A stretch of 64,000 nucleotides of DNA from Janthinobacterium agaricidamnosum NBRC 102515 = DSM 9628 (GTDB lineage Bacteria > Pseudomonadota > Gammaproteobacteria > Burkholderiales > Burkholderiaceae_D): NCBI RefSeq assembly GCF_000723165.1, contig NZ_HG322949.1, forward strand, positions 4,147,753 to 4,211,752, given 5' to 3'. Every line of letters begins with the position of its first letter. Position 1 is the stretch's first letter. Position numbers and translations under genes: made by a program. Shown here in pieces: positions 18,032 through 27,110 of this stretch. The notes under the pieces were generated by a model, which worked only from the letters and a program-made list of their open reading frames with translations, was not told where the DNA came from and made no database searches.

Positions 18032-19336
18032 CTAGGCTGCCTGCCTGGTTTTGTTACTTTGAACCCACAGGGACTGGCCCGGCGCGCTGCGCACGTCCGG
18101 CCAGTCGTGCCGCGACGTCGCGGCGTGGCCCTGTTCGAATGCGGCAATCGACTTGCGCACCGCCTCGAAGCCGTGCTCCAGCATCTGCGCCTCGTAGTCG
18201 TGCAGCGCGTCCAGCAGCCCCTTTCCGCCATCGCGGTGGGCCAGGATCTGGCGCAGAAAAAACGCCGCATCGGCCATCGCCGTGTTGGCGCCCAGCGCGC
18301 GGAAATACGTCATGCTGTGGATCGCGTCGCCGAGCAGCGTCACCGCCCGGGTCGGCCACGGCTCGACCGGCAGCGAGGTGCGGATCGGCAGCACGCCGAG
18401 GGTCGAGGTATCGCTCAGGTCGAACAACTGACGGTAGGCCGGATGCCACTGCTCCACCACCTGGTTGATGAAGCCGCGCAGTTGCGCACCGTCGTAGCCG
18501 AACAGTTCATCGTCCGGCGGCAGTTGCTCGCGCAAGCCGCTGAGCGCCCACATGATGTAGCTTTTGGCATTGTCGAACAACAGGCCGCCGTGCTCGCCGA
18601 GGGCGGCCGTGTCCTCGCCGCCGATCACGCCGATGGCTTCGTGACCGGGACGGAATTCATGACTGGTGAAGAACAGGTTGTAGCCGCTGTCCGATTTCAC
18701 CGACACGGTTTTTTTATAGAATAATTCCGGCACGCTGCGCTTGACCGCGTCCGTCAATGCGATCTTGCCGGCCAGCCGGCGCGCGCCGGTATCGACCCAG
18801 CGCGCATGCGGCACCAGTTGCCGCCGTACCCGCGAATTGGCGCCGTCCGCGCCGACCAGCACGTCGCCGACCACGCTGCTGCCGTCGGTGAAATAGGCGA
18901 CCACCTTGCCATCGGCGCGCTCCTCGTACCGGTCATAGGTTTTCTGGTAGTGCAGCACGCCGTCCAGGCCGGACAGCAGCACCTGGCGCAGCGTGATGCG
19001 GCTGACCGATTTTTCGCGCTCGCTGTGTTCCAGTTCCGGGTCCGGGGTACGGCGCGGCAGTTGCTCCAGTTGTTCCGACAGCAGCGCGTATTCGCCCGGC
19101 GCGGCGGCGTAGGTCGATGCGAACGACTGGTACAGCGCATCCGGCAGGCAGGCCTTCAGCGCATCGATGCCGCGGCTGCGGATTTGCAGCCGGAAGCCCT
19201 GCAAATAATCGGTGCGCGCCGCGTCGCGTTCATACACGGCGACGCCGATGCCGTGCTTCTTCAAGCCTTGCGCCAGCAGCAGGCCGCCCGGGCCGGCGCC
19301 GATGACGATGACTTGCAATCCTTGGTACTCGCTCAT
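18032..19336 (-). CDS. FAD-dependent aromatic-type monooxygenase
   Basis: The product has 434 residues. The Rossmann motif GAGPGG at 13-18 with the acidic end VAVYERD binds ADP-ribose, the mid-chain VLVGADGANSRVRRQL is the DG motif, and TLLGDAIHSM is the GD motif contacting FAD ribityl. That is the class A flavoprotein hydroxylase pattern (salicylate hydroxylase, TetX, PgaE relatives). Substrate unknown. The neighbours do not form a recognisable aromatic pathway. The ATG at 19336 directly starts the Rossmann strand, so it is well placed. Confidence 0.88.
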   Translation of the reverse strand: MSEYQGLQVIVIGAGPGGLLLAQGLKKHGIGVAVYERDAARTDYLQGFRLQIRSRGIDALKACLPDALYQSFASTYAAAPGEYALLSEQLEQLPRRTPDPELEHSEREKSVSRITLRQVLLSGLDGVLHYQKTYDRYEERADGKVVAYFTDGSSVVGDVLVGADGANSRVRRQLVPHARWVDTGARRLAGKIALTDAVKRSVPELFYKKTVSVKSDSGYNLFFTSHEFRPGHEAIGVIGGEDTAALGEHGGLLFDNAKSYIMWALSGLREQLPPDDELFGYDGAQLRGFINQVVEQWHPAYRQLFDLSDTSTLGVLPIRTSLPVEPWPTRAVTLLGDAIHSMTYFRALGANTAMADAAFFLRQILAHRDGGKGLLDALHDYEAQMLEHGFEAVRKSIAAFEQGHAATSRHDWPDVRSAPGQSLWVQSNKTRQAA

Positions 19337-19369
19337 GCTTTACCTTTCGCTGCTTCAAAAATGCTACTT

Positions 19370-19529
19370 AGAGCCTATCCCATTAGATGAATACGCCCTC
19401 TTCTGGCGCTCCTCAGGAACGGGGACTGCGTTGATCGTCGTCGCGTGGCCCGCCACGCGTCCTCCTCACGCCTGGTCCGCGCTCCCGATGCGCGGCCAGA
19501 ACAAGACGCTCACTACCGGGATAGGCTCT
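19370..19529. repeat. 160-bp element bounded by AGAGCCTATCCC inverted repeats
   Basis: The left arm AGAGCCTATCCC (19370-19381) and right arm GGGATAGGCTCT (19518-19529) are perfect 12-bp inverted repeats. The interior is GC rich, has its own short palindromes (for example CGCGTGGCCCGCCACGCG at 19442-19459) and no coding capacity. It has an internally deleted relative at 22529-22575 and a right-end fragment at 16694-16720. This resembles a MITE or long REP element. Confidence 0.75.
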
Positions 19530-19667
19530 TAAATGAGCGGAGCCTGTTTCAGCGCGATCAACTGCTCGACCGTTTGTTCATGACAGAGACAGCGCGCCGG
19601 CGCCCAATGCGCCGATAAAACTATGCCGCGATATCAGCATGGCGCTCTCCGCTTCGATGCCAGTGCA

Positions 19668-22199
19668 TCACCAGCTCACATCCAGGCGGGCATAGTAATA
19701 ACCGCCGTCGATGCCGTACGGCGAATACCAGCTATACGACGGACTGGTGACGGGAATCGCGAAAAATTTCTTCGCTTCCGCATTCAGCTCGTTCGGCCGC
19801 TTGCCGAACAGGTTGTCGGCGCCAATCGACAGGCGCGCATGTTTATTCAATGCGTAGCCGAGGTTCAAGTTGGTGATCAACGCGGCATCGACCACTTCGT
19901 CGCGCGCGGCCGCCACCGAACTGGCGTTGCTGACCTTGGAATAGCGGGTTTCCTTGATCGTCAGGTCGAACTTGTCGACCTTCCACAGCGCGCTCAGCGA
20001 CGTGATGTTCTTCGGATTGTTTTCCGTCAGCGCGCTGATGGTGGCCCGGTTATAAGAAATGCCGCTGTCGGCCAGCACCGCCGGAATGCCGGCCAGGCTG
20101 TTGACCTTGGTCTGGTTCTGGTTGCTGGTGAAGATCCAGTCGATCTTGCCGTAACCGGCCGGCAGCAGCGTGCGGTGGTCGATCACCAGGTCCAGACCAC
20201 GGGTGACGGTGCTGGCCGCGTTGGTGAAATAGGTCACCGAGGTGATCGCCTCGGCGCCCAGGCCGGCGCTGTTGAGGATATTGTTGACGGTGGCGCCTTG
20301 CAGCGTCGGCGTCGAAATGATGCGGTTGCGGATCGCGATCTGGTAGGCGTCCAGGCTGATATTGGTCGACGCCGACGGTTTCAGCACGATCCCGACACTT
20401 TGATTGACCGAGCGTTGCGGCTGCAAGTCCTGCGCCCCCAGCGCCCTGGCGACGACGCTGTTGGCCGGCGCCGACAGCGCGAACGACTGGCGCAGCGCGC
20501 CCGTCAGCGGATCGGTGGTGTAACCGCCGACCTTGGTGGTGTAATACTGCTGCTGCAGCGTCGGCGCCGAAAAGCCGTTGCTGAGCGTGGCGCGCAGCGC
20601 GACCCCATCGCTGACTTCATAACGGGTCGACAGCTTGCCGGTGCGGACGTTGCCAAAGTCGTTGTAATGCTCGAAGCGGGCCGCCGCCGCGCCGCTCCAC
20701 TTCTGCGTGAAGGCCTGGCTGAAATCGGCGTACAGCGCGTCGTTGGTGCGCGCATGCGAGCCGGCCACGTCGGGCGAGAACCCGGCCATGCCGGACGCGC
20801 CCGAATTGGGCCGCTGTCCGGTCAAGGGGCCGGAAGTGAACGCGTAGCCGCCATTCGCATACGAAGCCCACTCGCCGGCCTGCTGCTGGAACTGCTCGCG
20901 GCGGTGCTCGTAGCCGGCCGCTACCGACAGCGGCTTGGCGAACCAGCGGGTCTGGACGTTGCGCGTCAGGTCCAGGTTGGTGACCCACTCACCCGATACC
21001 AGCGCGCCGTCGTAAAAGTCATGCTGGCCCTGGTAAGCCGGTCCCAGCGAGCCGTTCAGGGAATCGCGGGTAGCGATGTCGGCCTTGTCGTGGCCATAAC
21101 TGCTGCTCAAGTCCCAGTTCCAGCCCAGCAGGCCGGTGCCGCGCGCACCGGCCACCAGTTGGTAGTCGTTTTCCCGGGTTTCAAACTTCGGGATAAAACC
21201 GTCCGGATAAACGTCGGCATAGTTTTGCGGCGAATTCGCCGGCCGGTAATAACCCCAGCCTTGCGAGCGCCGGTTGCCGGCCGTTCCATACGAATACAGC
21301 GTCACGTTCGGCCCGACCGGCAGCTCGGCGTTATAAGCCAGGTTATAGGTTTCGCCGGCCGGTTTACCCATGATCATCTTGTAGCGCGACTGGCTGGTCT
21401 CGCGCGGGTCGTCGCCGAAATACAGCTTGGTGGCCTGTGGAATCGGGCCCTGGTCGTTGGTGGCGCGGTGCGCGTCGGCGCTGGCGCTGATGCTGATGAA
21501 GCCGCCGTCCTGGCCCAGCTCGAAACCCTGGTTGAACAGCAGGTTATTGGTCTTGCCCTTGCCGTCGAAATCGCCGACGGTGTCGCCGTACTGGCCGTAC
21601 AGATAGCTCAGGGCGCCGCCGCTGCCATTGGTCTTCAGGATGATGTTGATCACGCCGCTGATGGCGTCCGATCCGTACTGCGCGGCGGCGCCGTCGCGCA
21701 GGATTTCGATATGGTCGACGGCGCTCGCCGGTATCAGGTCCAGGTCGGTCGGCGACTGGCCATTGATGATCAGCGGCGTCTTGTGGCGGCGCTTGCCGTT
21801 GACCAGCACCAGCACGCTGTTGGCGTCCAGGCCGCGCAGCGTGGCGGTGGCCACGGCGATGCCGGTCTGGCCCTTGAAGCCGGGCGTATTGCTGTACGAC
21901 GGATACAGCGTGGCCAGCGCGTCGCGCAGGTTTTGCTTGCCGGTCGCGGCCAGTTCCCTGGCGCCGACCACGTCGATCGGCGACAGGCTCTTGGCAATGC
22001 TGCGCGCTTCGCCGCGGGCGCCGGTGACCACCACCACGTCCTGCGCCCGGACCGCCGTGGCATCGGCCGCGGCGGCGCCCTGCGCACTCTGCCCGAACGC
22101 CGGCGCAGCCGCGCACAGGCCGCCGACCAGCATCGACAGCACCGGCAAACGCGGCGCACGAGCGTGAGATTTTTTTGTTGCGACTGACGTAAGCGGCAT
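19668..22199 (-). CDS. TonB-dependent outer-membrane receptor
   Basis: The product has 843 residues: a signal peptide (to about residue 35, LVGGLCAAAPAFGQ), a TonB-box-like VVVVTGARGEAR, a plug domain (about 60-180; LRGLDANSVLVLVNGKRR, IEILRDGAAAQYGSDAISGV), then a 22-stranded barrel ending in an aromatic residue (YYARLDVSW). The plug pattern resembles receptors for organic ligands more than siderophore receptors. RBS GGGAG lies 7 nt before the ATG. It is monocistronic; the only co-oriented neighbour downstream is the FAD monooxygenase, across the repeat element. The ligand cannot be inferred. Confidence 0.9.
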   Translation of the reverse strand: MPLTSVATKKSHARAPRLPVLSMLVGGLCAAAPAFGQSAQGAAAADATAVRAQDVVVVTGARGEARSIAKSLSPIDVVGARELAATGKQNLRDALATLYPSYSNTPGFKGQTGIAVATATLRGLDANSVLVLVNGKRRHKTPLIINGQSPTDLDLIPASAVDHIEILRDGAAAQYGSDAISGVINIILKTNGSGGALSYLYGQYGDTVGDFDGKGKTNNLLFNQGFELGQDGGFISISASADAHRATNDQGPIPQATKLYFGDDPRETSQSRYKMIMGKPAGETYNLAYNAELPVGPNVTLYSYGTAGNRRSQGWGYYRPANSPQNYADVYPDGFIPKFETRENDYQLVAGARGTGLLGWNWDLSSSYGHDKADIATRDSLNGSLGPAYQGQHDFYDGALVSGEWVTNLDLTRNVQTRWFAKPLSVAAGYEHRREQFQQQAGEWASYANGGYAFTSGPLTGQRPNSGASGMAGFSPDVAGSHARTNDALYADFSQAFTQKWSGAAAARFEHYNDFGNVRTGKLSTRYEVSDGVALRATLSNGFSAPTLQQQYYTTKVGGYTTDPLTGALRQSFALSAPANSVVARALGAQDLQPQRSVNQSVGIVLKPSASTNISLDAYQIAIRNRIISTPTLQGATVNNILNSAGLGAEAITSVTYFTNAASTVTRGLDLVIDHRTLLPAGYGKIDWIFTSNQNQTKVNSLAGIPAVLADSGISYNRATISALTENNPKNITSLSALWKVDKFDLTIKETRYSKVSNASSVAAARDEVVDAALITNLNLGYALNKHARLSIGADNLFGKRPNELNAEAKKFFAIPVTSPSYSWYSPYGIDGGYYYARLDVSW

Positions 22200-22436
22200 T
22201 GCAAAACTCCCGTGAGAATGTGTGACAATTTGAAGGCTGATCGACTATAACAACAGCTTTTGTCGACGAAAACGAATCTTTTTGTCGCGTCTTATTACAT
22301 TTCGTTAGCACGGTTTTTGCCGCGGCGACGGCAGCTTGGGGGGGATGGCGCGCGCTTGAAAGCGGCGCTGGATCGCGCCACGATGTGGCGGGCGCTTGCA
22401 AAAAATGGCGCGCGGCGCTATCATGGCGGCCCTTCC

Positions 22437-22512
22437 GGGTCGTTAGCTCAGCTGGTAGAGCAGCGGACTTTTAATCCGTTGGTCGCAGGTTCGAATCCCG
22501 CACGGCCTACCA
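22437..22512 (+). tRNA. tRNA-Lys (anticodon UUU), slightly irregular
   Basis: This 76-nt cloverleaf has a D arm GCTC/GAGC, anticodon arm GCGGA-CTTTTAA-TCCGT (anticodon TTT), T loop TTCGAAT and encoded CCA at 22510-22512. The acceptor stem GGGTCGT/ACGGCCT has two G-U pairs (1-72 and 4-69), and the T stem GCAGG/CCCGC has an A-C mismatch at its third pair. The identity is clear but folding is weaker than expected for a housekeeping tRNA, so it may be a secondary or decaying copy. Confidence 0.85.
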
Positions 22513-22528
22513 AGAATTTGCAGTACTA

Positions 22529-22575
22529 AGAGCCTATCCCAGTAGATGAATACGCCCTCTTCTGAGATAGGCTCT
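22529..22575. repeat. 47-bp deleted copy of the AGAGCCTATCCC element
   Basis: The left end (AGAGCCTATCCC then GTAGATGAATACGCCCTCTT in shared part) matches the 160-bp copy for about 35 bp, then joins almost directly to the right arm GAGATAGGCTCT. The internal 110 bp or so are missing. It lies between the tRNA-Lys and its terminator. Confidence 0.7.
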
Positions 22576-22580
22576 AAAAA

Positions 22581-22608
22581 AGCCAACCGTACGCGGTTGG
22601 CTTTTTTT
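22581..22608 (+). terminator. Rho-independent terminator after tRNA-Lys
   Basis: AGCCAACCG-TACG-CGGTTGGCT forms a 9-bp stem with a tetraloop, followed by seven T. It is oriented to end tRNA-Lys transcription, about 70 nt past the tRNA because of the intervening repeat. Confidence 0.85.
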
Positions 22609-22652
22609 CGTCCGCAGTGCGGTACGCTGTCCCACTCAACCATGCCGATGCC

Positions 22653-23267
22653 ATGCCCCAGACCCTACTCGCCGCCGCGCACAGTGAATTGCTGATCAAG
22701 AAAAGCCGCTTCCTCGGCTGCGTGCAGCCGGTGGACGGCCGCGCGGCCGCGCAGCAAGTGGTGGCCGGACTGTGGGCGCGCCATCCCGGCGCGAGCCATG
22801 TGTGCTGGGCGCTGCTGGCCGGCGGCCAGTCGGCGGCGGTCGATGACGGCGAACCGGGCGGCACCGCCGGCCGGCCGATGCTCGACGTGCTGCGCCACCA
22901 GGACCTGGAGGGCGTGCTGGCCACGGTGGTGCGCTATTACGGCGGCATCCAGCTGGGCGCCGGCGGCCTGGTGCGGGCCTATACCGACAGCGTGGCGCAA
23001 GCGCTGTTAACCGCGCAGAAGGTGCGCATCGTCAAGCTGCGCACGCTGCGCTGCCAGTTTCCGTATGCGCTGGAAGGCTTGCTGCGGCGCGAGCTCGAAC
23101 TGGCCGGCGCGACCCTGCTGCACGTCGCGCATGGCGCGCAGGTCGGCTTCGATTTCAGCCTGCCCGACGATGCCGCGCAGGCGCTGCTGGCGCGCCTGCG
23201 CGAAGCGGGACAGGGACGCATCGCCTGGCTGGACGCGGACCAGGATGGATCGTTGAGACGGACTTAA
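22653..23267 (+). CDS. yigZ: YigZ/IMPACT family protein
   Basis: This 204-residue protein has an N-terminal UPF0029 (IMPACT) domain with ELLIKKSRFLGCVQPV, DDGEPGGTAGRPML and VRYYGGIQLGAGGLVRAY, and a short C-terminal DUF1949 domain. Bacterial members are about 200 residues and are linked to translation or nucleotide binding, without a settled reaction. The ATG at 22653 matches family starts; the frame is open to 22617 without a better site. Its last 4 nt overlap the end of the convergent ROK gene. Confidence 0.9.
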   Translation: MPQTLLAAAHSELLIKKSRFLGCVQPVDGRAAAQQVVAGLWARHPGASHVCWALLAGGQSAAVDDGEPGGTAGRPMLDVLRHQDLEGVLATVVRYYGGIQLGAGGLVRAYTDSVAQALLTAQKVRIVKLRTLRCQFPYALEGLLRRELELAGATLLHVAHGAQVGFDFSLPDDAAQALLARLREAGQGRIAWLDADQDGSLRRT

Positions 23268-24397
23268 AACTGATTGGCGGACAGCGCATGCGTCAGCGCG
23301 TGGATCGGCAGCAAGGCCGCTCCCAGGGCGATCGAACTGCGGCCGAGGTTGGACACCCGCACGCTGCAAGGGGAGCGGTGCTCGCCGACGATCAGGCGGC
23401 CGTTGTTCAACCTGGCGGCCAGCCGCGTCAACAGCGAAAAAGGCAGCGAGCCGGACAAGATAATCTCGGCCGGATCGAACCACACGACAGCGCTGTTTAA
23501 CGCCGTCTCAAGCTGTTGCGCCGCCCGGTCCAGCCAGCCCTCGATCAATGCTTCGTAGCCGCGCGTCTGTTGGTCGAAACTGGCAACCGATTCGATGGCG
23601 CAGCCGGCCTCGCGCAGCATCGCCAGCAAATCGAGCGTGGTGGGACGCGGCTGCGTTCCCGGATAGAGCATGCCGATGTCGCCGGCGCCGCCCAGTCCTC
23701 CGCGCAGCAGGCGGCCGTCTTCGATCACGCCCGCGCCGACGCCGTAACCGAGCAGTATCACCACCACGGTGGAGGTTTGCCGCACCGGCCCGCCGCGGTA
23801 ATACTCGGCCAGCGCCGCCGCGTTGGCGTCGTTTTCCAGCATCACGCGCAGGCCCAGGGTGTCGTCCAGAATCTGCCGCAGCGGCACATCGCGCCATCCG
23901 GGCAATTCCTTGACCACATGCCAGCGCTTGCCATCGCGCGCCAGGGCCGGACCGGGTATGCCGATGCCGATCCCCAGGAAGCGCCGGCCCAGCAAGCGGT
24001 GCTTGACCGATTCGTCGATAATCCTCTGGTCCAGCAGCCGCGCAAAATCGACCGGGTCCGGCGCGACCACGGCTTCGCTGGTCAGCGAGATCAGGTCGCC
24101 GGCAAAATCGACGAACGCGATTTCCAGCATCCCTTTATGGACTGCCGCGCCCACCGTATAACCGCCGTCGGCGGACAGCGCCAGCGGAATCGTCGGACGC
24201 CCGCGACGCGGCGCATCCGGCGCGGCCAGCTCCTCGACCAGGCCCAGGTTCAGCAGTTCATGCGACAGTTTTGTCACCGTCGAGTTGCTGACATCCATGG
24301 CCAGCGACAGTTCGGTGCGCGCCGTCGGCCCCTTGGTCCGCAAATGCCACAGCAGGTGCTTTGCCTCTGAATTCAAGTTCAGGCGTCCAATATTCAC
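23264..24397 (-). CDS. ROK-family transcriptional regulator (NagC/XylR-like), lacking kinase and zinc residues
   Basis: The product has 377 residues. An N-terminal winged helix (ELSLAMDVSNSTVTKLSHEL) precedes a ROK actin-like fold (GIGIGIPGPAL; ENDANAAALAEYYRG; LGYGVGAGVIEDGRLLRG). The ROK catalytic and zinc motif normally reading EIGH plus CxCGxxGC is replaced by DIGML and PTTLDLLAML, so it is a sugar sensor, not a kinase, and lacks the structural zinc. The start is a GTG with AGGA 8 nt upstream, directly before the conserved NSEAKHLLWHL helix. It is divergent from a TonB receptor, with a 10-bp-arm palindrome between them that should be its operator. Confidence 0.85.
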   Translation of the reverse strand: MNIGRLNLNSEAKHLLWHLRTKGPTARTELSLAMDVSNSTVTKLSHELLNLGLVEELAAPDAPRRGRPTIPLALSADGGYTVGAAVHKGMLEIAFVDFAGDLISLTSEAVVAPDPVDFARLLDQRIIDESVKHRLLGRRFLGIGIGIPGPALARDGKRWHVVKELPGWRDVPLRQILDDTLGLRVMLENDANAAALAEYYRGGPVRQTSTVVVILLGYGVGAGVIEDGRLLRGGLGGAGDIGMLYPGTQPRPTTLDLLAMLREAGCAIESVASFDQQTRGYEALIEGWLDRAAQQLETALNSAVVWFDPAEIILSGSLPFSLLTRLAARLNNGRLIVGEHRSPCSVRVSNLGRSSIALGAALLPIHALTHALSANQF

Positions 24398-24458
24398 ACG
24401 ATTATCCTGTCCGGCAACATGACCATGGTGGGGGAAAAAGAGACATAATAGTTGATTT

Positions 24459-24486
24459 TTTATTTATTTCGCAAGTAATAAATAAA
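24459..24486. promoter_or_regulatory. Palindromic operator candidate for the ROK regulator
   Basis: TTTATTTATT (24459-24468) and AATAAATAAA (24477-24486) are perfect 10-bp inverted arms around TCGCAAGT. AT-rich palindromes of this kind are typical NagC/Mlc-family sites. Lying between divergent genes, it could control both. Confidence 0.6.
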
Positions 24487-24553
24487 GCTGTCATATGCCC
24501 TCGGTAGTATCGCCATCGACTTCGGTCCACGCTAACTATCACTTGAGGAAATC

Positions 24554-27106
24554 ATGTCTAAAAGAAAGTCGACGCGTACGCAAGGTTGTGCCCTTGTCGC
24601 GTTATGTGCGATTGCCGGTCCCGCTCTTGCCCAGGCGACAACGCCCGAATCGGCTGCGCTGCCCCAGCAGCAAGATGTCGTCGCGCAAGCGCCGGCCACC
24701 AATACTGCGGAACCAGCGCCGGACCAGCCCGATGCGTCGGTGGTCGTCGTGACCGGATCGGCGCGTCCGCAGCGGCGTTTCGATGTGTCTTACGCGGTCA
24801 ATGCGCTGTCGCAAAAAGAGGTGCAAAAGCTGGCGCCGCAAAATATGGCGGACTTGCTCGGCAAGCTGCCTGGCATCCAGGTCGAGGCGACCGGCGGCGA
24901 AGTGCAGAACATCACCCGCGTGCGCGGCATTCCCACCGACGATGGCCTGGCCTTGTTCCAGCAGGACGGCTTGCCGCTGTTTACTGAAATCAACGGCTTT
25001 TTCTTCCGGGGCGACAGCCTGAACCGCTACGACCTGATGACCAACCGGCTCGAAGTGGTGCGCGGCGGACCGGCGCCCATCTATGCCAGCCAGGCCGCGG
25101 CCATCATCAACAGCAGCACGGTCACCGGCACCGAAAAAACCAAGGGCAAGGCGCAAGTAACGCTGGGCACCACCGGACTGGCCCGGGTCGACGCCTACCA
25201 GGCGGGACAGATCGACGAGCGCACCTTTTACGCGGTGGGCGGCTTCCTGCGCCAGGACGACGGCCACCGCGATAACGGTTTCCCGAACGACCGCGGCGGA
25301 CAGATTCGCGCCAATATCAAGCGCATCACCGATGCCGGCGTCCTGAAATTGAGCGTCAACTACCTGAACGACCATAACCAGTTTTACCTGCCGATTCCGA
25401 TTGCCGACCCGCGCAATCCGTCGGTCTCGCTGAACAAGTACATCGATTATTTCGATGGCACGATGAACTCGCCATCGCTGCGGAACGTCAGCCAGAAATA
25501 CCTGGACGGCTCGGGCAAGCTGCAAACGGACCAGCGCGACCTGGCCAATGGACGACACATTCAATTTGGCAATGTGGGCGTGCAATTCGACGGCGACATC
25601 GGCGACTGGCGCCTGTCGGCCAAGGGCGGCTACACCAAGGGCCGCCTGGATTTCGACGCGTACTACTCGACCTCCAATCCGGCGGATGCGGCCACCTTCG
25701 CCAACAGCTTTAAAAAGGCCGCCAGCGCCGCCTTCGGCCCGGTCGACCATTTCGGCTACGCGATTGCCGGCAGCAATGGCGCCCAGGTCTACGATCCGGC
25801 CGGCGCCTCGGGCCTGGTGGTGCAGGGCCAGTACCGCGCCGCCAGCTCCAGCTTTTACTCGGCGCAGAGCGACGTCAACCTGACCAGGAACTTCCAGACC
25901 GCCCATGGCAGCCATGACGTCAAGTTCGGCCTGTATACCAGCGCCTACGGCCAGACCAGCAAGACGGTCTACAACGATATGCTGACCGAAGTCAGCGGCA
26001 AGCCGCGCACGCTCGACCTGATCGCCTATGCGGCCAACGGCGCCATCCTCGGTTCGGTGACCGACAACGGCGTGCTGCACTACAGCTCGACCCTGAACCA
26101 GGGCGACAGCGACGCCAGGATGGGCGCATTCTATGTCAACGACACCTGGGAAGTGTTTGACGGATTGCGGCTCGACGCCGGCGTGCGCGCGGAACACTAT
26201 CGCTACAACGGCTATGCGCTGCTGACCACCCAGACCAACCTGGGCGATCCGAAGACGCTGGCCGACGACACCACCCGCTCCTTCACCGGCCTGCGCCAGG
26301 ATCACACCTATGGCACCAGCACCAAGAACTGGACCGCCGGCGCCAATTACGATTTGTCGGAAAAGCTGGGCGCGTATGCCCGCGTGTCGCACCTGGAAGT
26401 GCCGCCGTCGCTGCAGGTCGCGGCGAGCGTCGACCCGCTGGTGCTGACCACCAAGGCCAACCAGTATGAAGTCGGCCTGAAGACCAAGGGCGACCGTTCC
26501 TATCTGTACGTGACCGCGTTTTACACGCAGTTCAATCCGCTCAATGCCTCGTTCACCGCCTTCAATCCGGTGACCGGACGCAATGACCAGACCGTGCCGT
26601 TCTTTGGCGAGGCCATCGTCAAGGGCGCCGAGTTCGACGGCGCCTGGTATCTGACGAACCGTTTTTACCTGAATGGCTCGCTGACGCTGCAAGATCCACA
26701 ATACAAGAACTTCGTCAGCAGCGTCGGCGCCGATCCTTCGCAAGTGGTCGGCAACCAGATCATCCGCGAACCCAAGATCTTCGGCAACATCCGCCCCAAC
26801 TACAGTTTTAATGTCGGCGACAAGCAGGTGGACGTGTATGGCAGCTATTCCTACACCGGCAAGCGTTACGTCGATTTCTTTAACGCAACCGAACTGCCAG
26901 CCTACCATTCGATCGGCGCCGGCGTGACCGTCACGCATGGCGACTGGACCTTCCAGCTGGTCGGCGACAACCTGACCAATGCCAAGGGTTTAACTGAGGG
27001 CAATACGCGCACCGATACCTTGTCCGGCCAGGGCAGCCAGCAGGCGATTTACGGCCGTCCGGTATTTGGCCGCAGCGCGCGGCTGGTACTGAGCAAGGCG
27101 TGGTGA
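24554..27106 (+). CDS. TonB-dependent outer-membrane receptor
   Basis: The product has 850 residues: a signal peptide ending near ALAQ (residue 26), a Pro/Ala linker, VVVVTGSARPQRRFDVSY as the TonB-box region, a plug (NMADLLGKLPGIQVEATGGE; LEVVRGGPAPIYASQAAAII) and a barrel ending RSARLVLSKAW. GAGGAAATC precedes the ATG. Control by a ROK regulator suggests a carbohydrate or sugar-derived ligand. The next gene starts 4 nt after the stop, so the two are co-transcribed. Confidence 0.9.
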   Translation: MSKRKSTRTQGCALVALCAIAGPALAQATTPESAALPQQQDVVAQAPATNTAEPAPDQPDASVVVVTGSARPQRRFDVSYAVNALSQKEVQKLAPQNMADLLGKLPGIQVEATGGEVQNITRVRGIPTDDGLALFQQDGLPLFTEINGFFFRGDSLNRYDLMTNRLEVVRGGPAPIYASQAAAIINSSTVTGTEKTKGKAQVTLGTTGLARVDAYQAGQIDERTFYAVGGFLRQDDGHRDNGFPNDRGGQIRANIKRITDAGVLKLSVNYLNDHNQFYLPIPIADPRNPSVSLNKYIDYFDGTMNSPSLRNVSQKYLDGSGKLQTDQRDLANGRHIQFGNVGVQFDGDIGDWRLSAKGGYTKGRLDFDAYYSTSNPADAATFANSFKKAASAAFGPVDHFGYAIAGSNGAQVYDPAGASGLVVQGQYRAASSSFYSAQSDVNLTRNFQTAHGSHDVKFGLYTSAYGQTSKTVYNDMLTEVSGKPRTLDLIAYAANGAILGSVTDNGVLHYSSTLNQGDSDARMGAFYVNDTWEVFDGLRLDAGVRAEHYRYNGYALLTTQTNLGDPKTLADDTTRSFTGLRQDHTYGTSTKNWTAGANYDLSEKLGAYARVSHLEVPPSLQVAASVDPLVLTTKANQYEVGLKTKGDRSYLYVTAFYTQFNPLNASFTAFNPVTGRNDQTVPFFGEAIVKGAEFDGAWYLTNRFYLNGSLTLQDPQYKNFVSSVGADPSQVVGNQIIREPKIFGNIRPNYSFNVGDKQVDVYGSYSYTGKRYVDFFNATELPAYHSIGAGVTVTHGDWTFQLVGDNLTNAKGLTEGNTRTDTLSGQGSQQAIYGRPVFGRSARLVLSKAW

Positions 27107-27110
27107 GCAG

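Noticed and set aside
19623..22187. Long open frame opposite the TonB receptor gene
   Set aside because: It is the antisense shadow of a gene with clear signal peptide, plug and barrel motifs; its translation has no recognisable domain and is Arg/Gln/Gly biased.
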